Below are positions 6,684 through 15,534 of a stretch of 64,000 bases of DNA, piece after piece (position 1 is the stretch's first letter; each line of letters starts with the position of its first letter). Made by a program: the position numbers and the translations under genes. The stretch comes from Pseudonocardia sp. 73-21 (GTDB lineage: Bacteria > Actinomycetota > Actinomycetes > Mycobacteriales > Pseudonocardiaceae). The notes under the pieces were generated by a model, which made no database searches, was not told where the DNA came from, and worked only from the letters and a program-made list of their open reading frames with translations. Location: assembly GCF_001899645.1 (NCBI RefSeq), contig NZ_MKVV01000093.1, positions 1 through 64,000 on the forward strand. The letters are read 5' to 3'.

Positions 6684-9169
6684 GCCATCGCTCCGTTCGT
6701 CGAGGACGTGCCGTCGCGGACCGGCACGATCGGCAGCGGGATCAGCGGCAGGGCGTCGGAGAACTGGCCGGGGGTGGCGGGTGCGCGGCCCTCGGTCCAC
6801 GGGTCGACGTAGGCGTCGACGGCGGTCTGGATCCGTTCCTCGAGCCCGGCCACGAGGCCGTCGCGGTCGTCGACGAGCAGCGCCCGCAGCTCGTCGAGAC
6901 CCACCCGCGGCACGAAGTCGTAGGTGCGCTCCAGCCACTTCGCGTTCTCGCGGTAGTACTGCACGAAGACCCCGGTCAGCCGCACGGCCTCGTCCCGGCC
7001 GTCGACGGTGGCGAGCACGTCGCCCCGGCGGACCGACGCCCCGGCCGCGCCACCGATGTAGATCTCCCAGCGGTTGTCGCCGACCGCGACGATCCCGATG
7101 TCCTTCACCATCGACTCCGCGCAGTTGCGCGGGCAGCCCGACACGGCGAGCTTCATCTTCGCGGGGCTCTCCAGGCCGGAGAAGCGCTCCTCGATGTCGA
7201 CGCCGAGCTGGGTGGAGTCGCCGAGGCCGTAGCGGCAGAAGTCGGTGCCCACGCACGTCTTCACGGTGCGCATCGACTTGCCGTAGGCGTAGCCCGAGGG
7301 CATGTCGAGGTCCTCCCAGACGGCGGGCAGGTCCTCCTTGCGGACGCCGAGCAGGTCGATCCGCTGCCCGCCGGTCACCTTGATCACGGGGATCTGGAAC
7401 TTGTCGGCGACGTCGGCGATGCGACGCAGCTCGGCCGACGTCGTGACACCGCCGGCCATCCGCGGGACGACGGAGAACGTGCCGTCGCGCTGGATGTTGG
7501 CGTGCACGCGGTCGTTGATGAAGCGGGCGTCCTTCTCGTCGACGAACTCGCCGGCCCAGACGACCTTGAGCAGCGAGGCCAGGGGCATCTTGGACGGGGC
7601 GTGCTCGCCGTCGGGGGCCAGCGCGGCGAACACCTGCGACACCGAGCGGAGGCCCTGCGCACGCACCGCTTCGATCAGCTCGGCCTTGGGAAGGGGGATC
7701 GACGGCACGTACCAGCCCGCGCTCTCGTCGACCTCCACCTGCCCGTCGGCCGCCCACTCGACGATCTGCGTGACGAGCGACGTGCACGACCCGCAGCCCT
7801 TCCCCGCGCGGGTCGCGGCCATCACGCCGGTCACCGAGCGGGTCCCGTTCGCCACGCAGGAGACCAGCGCGCCCTTGCTGACACCGTTGCAGTTGCAGAC
7901 CTGCACCGCGTCGTCCATCTCGGCGGCACCCTCGGCCTCCGACGGCCCGGCGAGGGTGAACAGCAGCTCCACGCGCTCGTCGGGCAGCGGCAGGCCGCGG
8001 TCGAAGCTCTGCGTCAGGAACGCGACCTTCTCGACGTCGCCGAGCAGGGTGGCGCCGACCAGCTTGCCGTCGCGCACCACCACCGACTTGTAGACGCCGC
8101 GCCGGGGCTCGGAGAACCGCACGAACTCGTCGTCCTCGCGCTCGGGGCGCATGATCCCCATCGTGGCGACGTCCACGCCCGCGACCTTGAGCTTCGTGGC
8201 GTTGCGGGAGCCGTGGTAGGCGGCCTCGACGTCGGTGCCGGTGATGTGGTCGGCCAGCACGGCGGCCTGCTCCCACAGCGGCGCGACGAGTCCGTAGACC
8301 TGCCCGCGGTGCTGAGCGCACTCCCCGACGACGTAGATGTCGGGGTCGTCGACGCTCCGCATCTGGTCGTCGACGACGATCGCGCGCTCGACGGTGAGCC
8401 CGGAGACCACCCCGAGCCCGACGTTGGGGCGGATGCCGGCGGTGACCACGACCATGTCGGCGTCGATGGTGGAACCGTCGCCCAGCACCACGCCCGCCAC
8501 CGATCCCGTACTGCGCACCGCCGACGGCCGCTGCCCGGTGTGCACCTGGATCCCGAGCTTCGTCTCCAGGACGCGGCGCAGGATGGCGCCCGCCTCCTCG
8601 TCGAGCTGCTGGTTCATGAGCACCGGCCCGCCCTGCACGACGTGCACCGCGAGCCCGTGCTGCTGCAGCCCGTAGGCCGCCTCCAGCCCCAGCAGTCCGC
8701 CGCCGATGACGACGGCGGAGTGGTGGTCGCGGGCGTAGTCGAGCATCGCGGTGGTGTCGTCCATCGTGCGGAAGCCGAAGACGCCGGGGGTGAGCGTGCG
8801 GTCGTCGACCCACATGCCGTCCATCGGCGGGAAGAACGTGCGACTGCCCGTTGCGATGATCAGCTTGTCGTAGGACAGGACGGTGCCGTCGTCGGCGAAC
8901 ACCTTGCGCGCGAAGCGGTCCACCCGCACGACCCGGACGCCGGAGTGCAGGGTGATGTCGTTCTCGGCGTACCACTCGAGCGGGTTGAGGTAGATCTCGT
9001 CGCTGCCCTCACCGGCGAGGACGTGGCTGAGCATGATCCGGTTGTAGTTGCCGTAGGGCTCGTCGCCGAACATCGTGATCCGGAACTGCCCGCTCCCGCC
9101 GCGCGCCAGGATCTCCTCCACCGCGCGGGCCCCCGCCATGCCGTTGCCGATCACCACCAGGTCGTCCAC
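6680..9169 (-). CDS. nirB: Assimilatory nitrite reductase large subunit
   Basis: 829 residues, normal length, from a GTG 1 nt past the preceding stop. Domains in order: FAD/NAD-binding pyridine nucleotide reductase (VVIGNGMAGARA near the start, VVIGGGLLGLEAAYG near residue 150), BFD-like [2Fe-2S] domain with VCNCNGVSKGALVSC and KGCGSCTS (about 420-470), then sulfite/nitrite reductase ferredoxin-like halves with the four Cys for the 4Fe-4S/siroheme centre in CVGTDFC (about 637) and SGCPRNC (about 676). It reduces nitrite to ammonium with six electrons from NAD(P)H. It sits in an operon with nasA upstream and nirD downstream. Confidence 0.95.
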   Translation of the reverse strand: MDDLVVIGNGMAGARAVEEILARGGSGQFRITMFGDEPYGNYNRIMLSHVLAGEGSDEIYLNPLEWYAENDITLHSGVRVVRVDRFARKVFADDGTVLSYDKLIIATGSRTFFPPMDGMWVDDRTLTPGVFGFRTMDDTTAMLDYARDHHSAVVIGGGLLGLEAAYGLQQHGLAVHVVQGGPVLMNQQLDEEAGAILRRVLETKLGIQVHTGQRPSAVRSTGSVAGVVLGDGSTIDADMVVVTAGIRPNVGLGVVSGLTVERAIVVDDQMRSVDDPDIYVVGECAQHRGQVYGLVAPLWEQAAVLADHITGTDVEAAYHGSRNATKLKVAGVDVATMGIMRPEREDDEFVRFSEPRRGVYKSVVVRDGKLVGATLLGDVEKVAFLTQSFDRGLPLPDERVELLFTLAGPSEAEGAAEMDDAVQVCNCNGVSKGALVSCVANGTRSVTGVMAATRAGKGCGSCTSLVTQIVEWAADGQVEVDESAGWYVPSIPLPKAELIEAVRAQGLRSVSQVFAALAPDGEHAPSKMPLASLLKVVWAGEFVDEKDARFINDRVHANIQRDGTFSVVPRMAGGVTTSAELRRIADVADKFQIPVIKVTGGQRIDLLGVRKEDLPAVWEDLDMPSGYAYGKSMRTVKTCVGTDFCRYGLGDSTQLGVDIEERFSGLESPAKMKLAVSGCPRNCAESMVKDIGIVAVGDNRWEIYIGGAAGASVRRGDVLATVDGRDEAVRLTGVFVQYYRENAKWLERTYDFVPRVGLDELRALLVDDRDGLVAGLEERIQTAVDAYVDPWTEGRAPATPGQFSDALPLIPLPIVPVRDGTSSTNGAMA

Positions 9170-9170
9170 G

Positions 9171-9518
9171 TCAGACCTCCACCAGTCCGAGATCGATCAC
9201 GATGGTGCCGGTCAGGCCCTCCCGCGCGGCGAGGTGCACCTCCAGCACCGAGCCGTCCTCCAGGTCCTCGACGACGGCCAGCGCGACGTGCGTGCTCGCG
9301 CGGGCGCCGATCGGGAAGTAGCGCATCGGCGCGCCGTCGCGGGCCAGCAGCACCGTGACCAGCTCGTCGGTGCCGTTGCCGCCGCGGAAGTACAGCGGCT
9401 GGGCCGTGACGCCCGGGGGCACCGTGTAGGTCAGGTCCGGGTGCAGCAGCACGGGCTTGTCCACGCCGGAGCCCTCGATCGGGAAGATCCCCTGCAGGAA
9501 CGCGGGTTTGCTGATCAT
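9171..9518 (-). CDS. Unknown small protein encoded inside the nitrate assimilation operon
   Basis: 115 residues, starting MISKPAFLQGIFPIEG. The ATG at 9518 overlaps the nasA stop (ATGA) and its stop is 1 nt before the nirB start, so it is translated as part of the operon. The composition is beta-rich and soluble, with no Cys and no metal motif: LTYTVPPGVTAQPLYFRGGN, RDGAPMRYFPIGARASTHVA, LEVHLAAREGLTGTIVIDLG. It resembles a small beta-sandwich. I do not recognise the family. Position between the nitrate and nitrite reductase genes suggests assembly, electron transfer docking or regulation of one of them, but this is inference. Confidence 0.8.
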   Translation of the reverse strand: MISKPAFLQGIFPIEGSGVDKPVLLHPDLTYTVPPGVTAQPLYFRGGNGTDELVTVLLARDGAPMRYFPIGARASTHVALAVVEDLEDGSVLEVHLAAREGLTGTIVIDLGLVEV

Positions 9519-11605
9519 CGGCGGTTCTCCTCGAGATCGGGGACGGTGGAACGCGCGCGGACGGGGGCCAGCGCGACGGCGCAGGACTTGAACTCCGGCA
9601 TCCGCGACGTCGGGTCCAGCCGCGCGCTGGTGAGGTCGTTGACCCGGGCCCAGTGGAAGGGCAGGAACACCGTGTCGGGGCGGATGCCGTCGGTCAGCCG
9701 GGCGGTGGCGACGACGCTGCCGCGGCGCGTGGTGAGCCGCAGCGCGTCCCCGTCGGCGACGCCGATCTCGGCCGCCAGCAGCGGGTGCAGCTCGGCGTAG
9801 GCGACGGGCTCGGCGGCGAGCAGCGTCTCGTTGCGCCGGGTCTGGGTGCCCGACTGGTAGTGCGTGCGCGAGCGCCCGGTCGTCAGCAGGTACGGGTAGC
9901 GGCGGTCCAGCCGCTCGGTGACGCTGCGGTGCGCGACGGCGACGAACCGCGCGCGCCCGTCGGGCGTCGGGAACGTGTCGGTGAACAGCCGCGGCGAACC
10001 GGGGTGGGTCTCGTCGGGGCAGGGCCAGAACAGCTCCTCGCCGGCGTCGAGGCGCTCCCAGCTGATGCCGCCGTAGTCGGCGACGCCGCCCGCGCTGGCC
10101 CGGCGCAGCTCGTCGTAGACCACTCGCGGGTCGGTCGGGAAGTGCTTCCCGCGGCCCAGGCGAGCGGCGAGCTCGTGCCAGATCTGCAGCTCCGAGCGCA
10201 CGCCCGGCGGCGGGTCCAGGACCCGACGACGGCGCACCACCCGTCCCTCCAGGTTCGTCAGCGTGCCCTCCTCCTCCGCGAACTGGGTGGTGGGCAGCAC
10301 GACGTCGGCCAGCCGGGCGGACTCGGAGAGGAAGAAGTCGGTGACCACCAGAAGGTCGAGCGCGCCCAGCCGTTCCGCGACGTGGCGGGCGTCGGGTGCC
10401 GACACCACCGGGTTCGACGCCGCGAGCAGCAGCACCCGCACCCCGCCGTCGGTGCCGAGGCGGTCGAGCAGCTCGTAGGCCGAGACGCCGGGCGCCGGAA
10501 GCTCGTCCGGGTCGATCCCCCACACGCCTGCGACGTGCGCGCGGGCGGCCGGGTCGGCGAGCGGCCGGTAGCCGGGGAGCTGGTCGGCCTTCTGCCCGTG
10601 CTCGCGGCCGCCCTGCCCGTTGCCCTGCCCGGTGACGGTGGCGACGCCGCTCCCCCGCCCCCGGCCGGGCAGGCCCAGCGCGAGGCCGAGGTTGATCCAC
10701 GCGGTGGCCGTCGCGGTGCCGTCGGCGTGCTGCTCGGCGCCGCGTGCGGTGAGGATCATGGCGTTCCGCGCCGTGGCCAGGTCGTGCACGGTGGCCGTCA
10801 GGTCGGCGACGGGGACGCCGGTGACGCGCTCGGTGCGGTCGGGCCAGTCGGCGCGCACCGACCGGCGCACGGCGTCCCAGCCGGTGGTGCGGCGCTCGAT
10901 GTAGTCGTGGTCGACGAGGCCGTCGCGGATCGCGATGTGCAGCATCCCGTTGGCCAGTGCGAGGTCGGTGCCGGGCACGGGCTGAAGGTGGCGGTGGGCC
11001 GGTTTCGCCGTCGCGGTCTCGCGGGGGTCCACGACGATGTGCCGGGCCCCGCGCTCGCGGCCGGCCTCGAACCACCGCATCGCGGGCGGCATCGTGTCGG
11101 CCGGGTTGCTGCCGACGAGCAGCACCACGTCGGCGTCGGCGACGTCGGACAGCGGGAAGGGCAGGCCGCGGTCGATGCCGAACGCGCGGTTGGCCGCCGC
11201 CGCGGCGGACGACATGCAGAACCGGCCGTTGTAGTCGATCATCGCGGTACGCAGCGCGACCCGGGCGAACTTGCCGAACTGGTAGGCCTTCTCGTTGGTC
11301 AGCCCGCCCCCGCCGAAGCAGCCGACGGCGTCGCGGCCGTGCGCGGCCTGGGCCCGGGTGATCGCCGCCGTCACGCGGTCGAGCGCGTCGTCCCAGGTCA
11401 CGGGGCGGAGCGGGAGGCCGGGGCGGTCGCGGGCCAGCGGGGTGGTGAGGCGCTCGGGATGGGTGATCAGCTCCGCCGCGCGGACGCCCTTCATGCACAG
11501 GCCGCCGCGGTTGACGGGGAAGTCCTCCCGCCCGGTCAGCTCCAGCGCCGGGGTGAGGTGGATGCCGCACTGCAGCGAGCAGTAGGGGCAGTGGGTGGCA
11601 GCCAT
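9515..11605 (-). CDS. nasA: Assimilatory nitrate reductase, molybdopterin catalytic subunit
   Basis: 696 residues. The N-terminal 4Fe-4S site is CPYCSLQCG plus GLCMKG at about residue 37. The body is a bis-MGD oxidoreductase with VGCFGGGGLTNEKAYQFGKF, YNGRFCMSSAAAAANRAFG (substrate/cofactor region), and a C-terminal molydopterin-dinucleotide-binding domain beginning LTTGRSRTHYQSGTQTRRN. It reduces nitrate to nitrite in the cytoplasm. It lacks the C-terminal 2Fe-2S extension found in some NasA proteins. First gene of an operon with the small protein, nirB and nirD. A 47-bp gap separates it from the co-oriented TetR gene. Confidence 0.93.
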   Translation of the reverse strand: MAATHCPYCSLQCGIHLTPALELTGREDFPVNRGGLCMKGVRAAELITHPERLTTPLARDRPGLPLRPVTWDDALDRVTAAITRAQAAHGRDAVGCFGGGGLTNEKAYQFGKFARVALRTAMIDYNGRFCMSSAAAAANRAFGIDRGLPFPLSDVADADVVLLVGSNPADTMPPAMRWFEAGRERGARHIVVDPRETATAKPAHRHLQPVPGTDLALANGMLHIAIRDGLVDHDYIERRTTGWDAVRRSVRADWPDRTERVTGVPVADLTATVHDLATARNAMILTARGAEQHADGTATATAWINLGLALGLPGRGRGSGVATVTGQGNGQGGREHGQKADQLPGYRPLADPAARAHVAGVWGIDPDELPAPGVSAYELLDRLGTDGGVRVLLLAASNPVVSAPDARHVAERLGALDLLVVTDFFLSESARLADVVLPTTQFAEEEGTLTNLEGRVVRRRRVLDPPPGVRSELQIWHELAARLGRGKHFPTDPRVVYDELRRASAGGVADYGGISWERLDAGEELFWPCPDETHPGSPRLFTDTFPTPDGRARFVAVAHRSVTERLDRRYPYLLTTGRSRTHYQSGTQTRRNETLLAAEPVAYAELHPLLAAEIGVADGDALRLTTRRGSVVATARLTDGIRPDTVFLPFHWARVNDLTSARLDPTSRMPEFKSCAVALAPVRARSTVPDLEENRR

Positions 11606-11652
11606 CGCGGACCAGCGTCGGTGGGAAGCGTGACCGCCGGGTTGTCGGCCCG

Positions 11653-12204
11653 TTACGGTCGCGACCCGTCCGCCTCACGGTCGTCCGCGGCCGCCGTGAG
11701 GGTGCGGACGTGGGCGCGGACCGCGGCCGTGGTGCGCTCGACGTCGCCGGTGGCCAGGAGGTCGAGCAGGGCGCCGCGGAGCACGGCGAGGGACCCGGTG
11801 GCCCCGCCCAGCACGGCGAGCCAGTCCCGCACCGTGGCCTCGGCGAAGCCGGCCCACGGCCCGTCGGGTTCGACGAGCGAGCGGGCGTAGGACTCCACCC
11901 AGAGCGTCAGCAGCGCGCGGTGCTCCGGCGCCGAGAGCCAGTCCCAGATCCGGCCCACCGCAACCGGCCCGTGCCCGACGTCGGGCAGGACCGCGAGCTC
12001 GTCGGCCCTCGCCCGGCCGAGCAGGGCCCGGACGAGGCCGTCCTTGGACCCGAAGAGGTAGATCAGCACGCGCGGGCTGGAACCGATCGCCTCGGCCAGC
12101 GGGCGCAGCGACATCCCGGAGAGGCCGTGCCGCAGCACGTGGGCGTAGGCGAGGCCCAGCAGCTCCTCGCGCCGGGCCGACGGGGGTTGCGCGGGTTCGG
12201 TCAC
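11653..12204 (-). CDS. TetR-family transcriptional regulator
   Basis: 183 residues from a GTG. The N-terminal helix-turn-helix is typical: REELLGLAYAHVLRHGLSGM, then SLRPLAEAIGSSPRVLIYLF with the recognition helix. The ligand domain is helical and short. A perfect 9-bp palindrome upstream in the divergent intergenic region is probably its operator, controlling both itself and the GNAT gene. It could also influence nasA, which starts 47 bp downstream on the same strand. Ligand unknown. Confidence 0.88.
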   Translation of the reverse strand: MTEPAQPPSARREELLGLAYAHVLRHGLSGMSLRPLAEAIGSSPRVLIYLFGSKDGLVRALLGRARADELAVLPDVGHGPVAVGRIWDWLSAPEHRALLTLWVESYARSLVEPDGPWAGFAEATVRDWLAVLGGATGSLAVLRGALLDLLATGDVERTTAAVRAHVRTLTAAADDREADGSRP

Positions 12205-12215
12205 CGGGTCAGTAT

Positions 12216-12237
12216 CACTGAAACACTCGTTTCAGTG
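12216..12237. promoter_or_regulatory. TetR operator palindrome
   Basis: CACTGAAAC-ACTC-GTTTCAGTG is a perfect inverted repeat (9 bp arms, 4 bp spacer) lying 11 bp from both divergent start codons (12204 and 12249). Size and position match TetR-type autoregulatory operators. Confidence 0.8.
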
Positions 12238-12248
12238 GCGGAGGCATC

Positions 12249-12836
12249 GTGTCCGAAGTGGTGATCCGGCCGTTGGGACGACCCGGCGACCTGGGCTGGG
12301 TGGTGATGGCCCACGGCGAGCTCTACACCGGGGAGTTCGGGTGGGACGCGTCGTTCGAGACGCTGGTAGCGCGGATCGTGGCCGACCACGCCGGCCGCGA
12401 CGACGACGGGCGGGCGGGCGCCTGGATCGCCGAGCTCGACGGCCGCCGGGTGGGCTGCGTCTTCTGCACGCCTGCGGACCACCAGACCGCCCAGCTGCGG
12501 ATCCTGCTCGTGCACCCCGATGCGCGCGGTCACGGCCTGGGCCGCCGTCTGGTGGACACCTGCGTCGACTTCGCGCGGGACGCCGGCTACAGCGGCGTCC
12601 GGCTGTGGACCAACGACGTGCTCGCCGCCGCGCGGTGCATCTACCTCAACGCGGGCTTCCGGCTCGTCGGGGAGGAGCGCCACCACAGCTTCGGGGTGGA
12701 TCTGGTGGGCCAGGACTACGTACTGGACCTGCGGACCCGGGCCGCCCAGCGCACCGTCCAGACCGACAGCCCGACGAGCACCGCCACCAGCATTGCCGTG
12801 GACAGCCCCACCATCCCGTCGATCGGCAGCAGGTAG
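12249..12836 (+). CDS. GNAT-family N-acetyltransferase
   Basis: 195 residues. The acetyl-CoA binding motif is in LRILLVHPDARGHGLGRRLV (R-x-x-G-x-G form) followed by the usual C-terminal motif AARCIYLNAGFRLVGEERHH. The catalytic domain ends by about residue 155; the remaining tail (AAQRTVQTDSPTSTATSIAV...) is low-complexity and runs antisense to the end of the convergent membrane-protein gene, an overlap of 121 bp. Under likely control of the divergent TetR. The substrate is not predictable. The acyltransferase may inactivate the TetR ligand, as in other TetR-GNAT pairs (inference). Confidence 0.87.
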   Translation: MSEVVIRPLGRPGDLGWVVMAHGELYTGEFGWDASFETLVARIVADHAGRDDDGRAGAWIAELDGRRVGCVFCTPADHQTAQLRILLVHPDARGHGLGRRLVDTCVDFARDAGYSGVRLWTNDVLAAARCIYLNAGFRLVGEERHHSFGVDLVGQDYVLDLRTRAAQRTVQTDSPTSTATSIAVDSPTIPSIGSR

Positions 12837-13318
12837 ACCAGCGGGACGCGGATCGCCGCCTCGGCCAGCAGCCCCACACCCCACACCGTCGAGGTGAAGC
12901 GGTAGCCGCGCCGGACACCCTTGTCGGTGCGGTACTCCTCCCCGAGCTCCTCGGCCTCCGCGGGCGACCAGCCCTGCCGGGCCGCGAGCGTGAGCGGCCG
13001 GTCCCCGACCAGCACCGTGGCGAGGAAGGTGAGGCCCACCGCGCCCGTCACGAACGAGTCCTTGAGCAGCAGGAACCGCGGATCCCCGCTGACGAACGAC
13101 AGGATCAGCCCGAGCCCGAACACCACGAGCGTCACGGTGGCGAACAGGTCGAGGGAACGCCGGCGGGCCGCCACCCACACGATCCGCAGGGCGGCGACGA
13201 GCGTGGAGGCGAACAGCGCGACCCAGTCCGACGCGCCCAGCAGGTGCAGCACGTAGTAGGCCACCACGGGCGCGCCGACGTCGACGGCGAGGCCGCGGAG
13301 CAGCGTCACGACGTTCAT
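12716..13318 (-). CDS. VC0807-like integral membrane protein
   Basis: 200 residues from ATG 13318, which shares one base with the stop of the upstream carotenoid-oxygenase gene (TGATG), so translation was coupled. Several hydrophobic helices are visible (VGAPVVAYYVLHLLGAS, LFATVTLVVFGLGLILSF, AVGLTFLATVLVG, AIRVPLVYLLPIDGMVG, LVAVLVGLSVWTV). The pattern, with DPRFLLLKDSFVTGAVGL in the middle, resembles the VC0807 family, whose function is unknown. The long 12716-13933 ORF in the track is a shadow extension. Confidence 0.75.
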   Translation of the reverse strand: MNVVTLLRGLAVDVGAPVVAYYVLHLLGASDWVALFASTLVAALRIVWVAARRRSLDLFATVTLVVFGLGLILSFVSGDPRFLLLKDSFVTGAVGLTFLATVLVGDRPLTLAARQGWSPAEAEELGEEYRTDKGVRRGYRFTSTVWGVGLLAEAAIRVPLVYLLPIDGMVGLSTAMLVAVLVGLSVWTVRWAARVRRSST

Positions 13319-14603
13319 CAGTCCTCGATCCAGGAGCCGTGGAAGCCCGCCGGCACCCCGCGGGGCAGTGTCACGGCCGCCACCGCCGGCCCGGCGAGGT
13401 CGGCTGGGTCGAGCACGAGCAGCTGTGACACGGAGCCGTCGCGCCGCGTGGTGATGGTGAGCAGCCAGCCGTCGTCCTCCGCGGTGCCGTCCTGCGCGGG
13501 CACGAACACGGCCTCGCCCGCGGCGGCGTCCAGCGGGTGGGTGTCCACGGTGCCGGTCGCGTCGTCGTACTCGACGATCGCAGCGATGCCTCGCGCCTCC
13601 GCGGCAGAAGGTGCGTCGGCGCCGTCGGAGACCGCGTGGAGGTAGCGCGACGCGCGGCCGACCAGCCGGTCGTCGAGCGTGGGGAACTCGACGGGACGGT
13701 CGTCGCGGGCGGTCTCGGTGACGGAGCCGGTGGCCGGGTCGAGCGTCCACCGGTGCAGGCGGGCCACACCGAGCGCCGCGGCGTCGGCGGCCGGAGTGGC
13801 CGGGGTGGCCGGGGTGGCGCCGCCCAGCCGCGACCACATCGCGACGGTGTCGGCGGCGGAGTAGCGGGCCCCGTCGAGGACGATCCGGCCCGGCGCGTCG
13901 GTGTGGGCGGAGCCCACGTGGAGGACGTAGCACGGGTCGATGCCCAACCAGCGCACGTGGCCGGGGCGGTCCAGTTCCATGATCCCGATGCGGGCCGCGC
14001 AGCCGTCGTCCCAGGCGTCGGGCATGCCCTGGCTGACCAGGTCGAACCGGAACGTCACGGGCAGGTCGAGGAACACCGCGTGCCGGTCGGTGATCGCGAA
14101 GTCGTGCGTCTTCGACGGCCCGGCGCCCGGGATCCCGGCGCTCACCACGAGCTCACCGCCGAGAGCCGGTGGTAGGTCAGGTGCGGCGCGATCGGTGAGT
14201 AGCCGAAGAAGCGCAGGTCCGGCCGCCGTGCTCGAGCACGTGGGTGTTGGCCGAGACGGCGGCCCGGTCGACGGTGCCGTCGGGGCGGACGAAGGGGTGC
14301 CCGGCCAGCTCGCCGCGCACCCAGCGGCGGTACCACTCCGCGCGGCCGTCGCGCAGCCGCACCGTCTTGCTGCCCCCCGAGGGGCCGCCATCCGATGGCC
14401 CGGCCGGGACAGGAGCCGTGATCATGGCCGGTGAACCAGTGCCCCGGGTCCGCCCCGGGGAGCGGGTTGGGCCCGTTGCGCAGGTAGCGGCCGGTGAGCT
14501 CGGGAGGCAGCGCGCCCTCGACTGGCAGGTCGACGGTGTCGATCTCGTCGGGGACGGGGGCGAGGTGGCCGGCGAGGCAGGTCGCCGCCGGGGGCGTGGT
14601 CAT
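13318..14603 (-). pseudogene. Carotenoid cleavage oxygenase (RPE65 family), broken by frameshifts and an internal deletion
   Basis: Start at ATG 14603 (MTTPPAATCLAGHL). The protein begins in one frame (PPELTGRYLRNGPNP...GHWFTGHD), shifts to a second (KTVRLRDGRAEWYRRWVRGE through SANTHVLEHGGRT), back to the first for FFGYSPIAPHLTYHRLS, and to a third for THDFAITDRHAVFLDLP to the C-terminal GFHGSWIED. Between HGGRT and FFGYSP the family normally has some 40-50 residues (the GLPYEL to HPK region), which are missing. Several iron-ligand histidine contexts remain (THDF, GFHG). The missing block argues for true decay, although assembly error is possible. It was the first gene of an operon with the membrane protein, divergent from padR. 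Confidence 0.8.
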
Positions 14604-14628
14604 GGCCCGACAATGACCGGCGGTATTT

Positions 14629-14665
14629 AACATGTCAAGAATGACATGTTGTCAGTGACATGTAA
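14629..14665. promoter_or_regulatory. PadR-type operator region
   Basis: AACATGTCA-AGAA-TGACATGTT is a perfect 9-bp inverted repeat, followed 6 bp later by a further half-site TGACATGTAA. It lies between the carotenoid-oxygenase start and the padR start (14675). ATGT-N-ACAT dyads are the known binding pattern of PadR regulators. Confidence 0.85.
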
Positions 14666-14674
14666 CCTGGGTCC

Positions 14675-15208
14675 ATGTCGCTGTCCCACGCCCTGCTCGG
14701 CCTCCTCGCCGTCGCCCCCGCCAGCGGGTACGAGCTCACGAAGGAGTTCGAGCAGGAGATCGGCCGCTACGCCTGGCAGGCCGGGCACACCAGCATCTAC
14801 CCCGAGCTGGGCAAGCTCGCCGCGCGCGGGCTCGTGCACGTCACGCACGAGGGGGCGCGCGGCGCGAAGACCTACGACGTCACCGACGAGGGGCGCGAGG
14901 AGCTGCGGTCCTGGCTGCTGCAGCCACCGAACCCGACGGCCACGGTGCGCAACGAGCAGGTCCTGCGCATGTTCCTGCTCTCCGCGCTGGAGCCGGCCGA
15001 CCAGCGGTTGATGCTCACCCGCATCGCCGAGCACACCGGTCGGGCCGCCACCGAACTGCGCGCGGTGGTCGCCACCGAGACCCCCGGCGGTGGGCCGCGG
15101 GCCGGGTTCGGCCGGCTGGCGGGCGAGTTCGGCATCCGTCAGTACGAGGCCGTGCACGAGTGGGCGCTCTGGGCGCTGGACCACATCGCCGAGGACGGGC
15201 AGGCCTGA
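14675..15208 (+). CDS. PadR-family transcriptional regulator
   Basis: 177 residues. N-terminal winged helix: MSLSHALLGLLAVAPASGYE, SIYPELGKLAARGLVHV and the wing TYDVTDEGREELRSWLLQP are characteristic. The C-terminal half (about 95-175) is the helical Vir-type dimerisation domain with an EWALWALDHI end. It most likely represses itself and the divergent carotenoid-oxygenase operon through the ACATGT palindrome. With the oxygenase broken, it may now regulate only itself and the membrane protein. Confidence 0.9.
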   Translation: MSLSHALLGLLAVAPASGYELTKEFEQEIGRYAWQAGHTSIYPELGKLAARGLVHVTHEGARGAKTYDVTDEGREELRSWLLQPPNPTATVRNEQVLRMFLLSALEPADQRLMLTRIAEHTGRAATELRAVVATETPGGGPRAGFGRLAGEFGIRQYEAVHEWALWALDHIAEDGQA

Positions 15209-15321
15209 CGGTCGAAGGGGTGCGCCCGATCGGAGCAACTTCGCTGTGCGCGCGAACCGTCACCCATCGTCAACTCGTAGAAGGGGAGGGTCGGGGCCCG
15301 CAGCGTCAGAGGAGACCGACC

Positions 15322-15534
15322 GTGGCGGATGATCTGTACACCGGGTGCGCCGAACAGTTGGCGGTGTCACCCGTGCTCGTGGAGGCACTCCTGCACGACC
15401 ACCACCCGGACGCCGAGGGATGGTGCAGCGGCCACTCCGCCCGCACGGAGCAGCATCCGTGCTCGATCCGGCGACTGGCCGAGATGGCGCGGAACTACGC
15501 CGCGGAGCGGCCTGCGGCGCGCCCCCAGATCTGA
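15322..15534 (+). CDS. Small Cys/His protein, function unknown
   Basis: 70 residues from a GTG with GGAG 9 nt upstream; the track start is too early. The product is VADDLYTGCAEQLAVSP... followed by HDHHPDAEGWCSGHSAR and QHPCSIRRLAEMARNYA. Cys and His residues in GWCSGH and HPCS could bind a metal, but the spacing matches no finger I recognise. The end overlaps the convergent zinc-ribbon gene by 40 bp. Confidence 0.6.
   Translation: MADDLYTGCAEQLAVSPVLVEALLHDHHPDAEGWCSGHSARTEQHPCSIRRLAEMARNYAAERPAARPQI

Noticed and set aside
6393-8975. 860-residue ORF suggesting a NirB-NirD fusion
   Set aside because: Only the last 96 residues (NirD) are in the true frame; the rest is a shadow of nirB. The genes overlap by ATGA and are separate.
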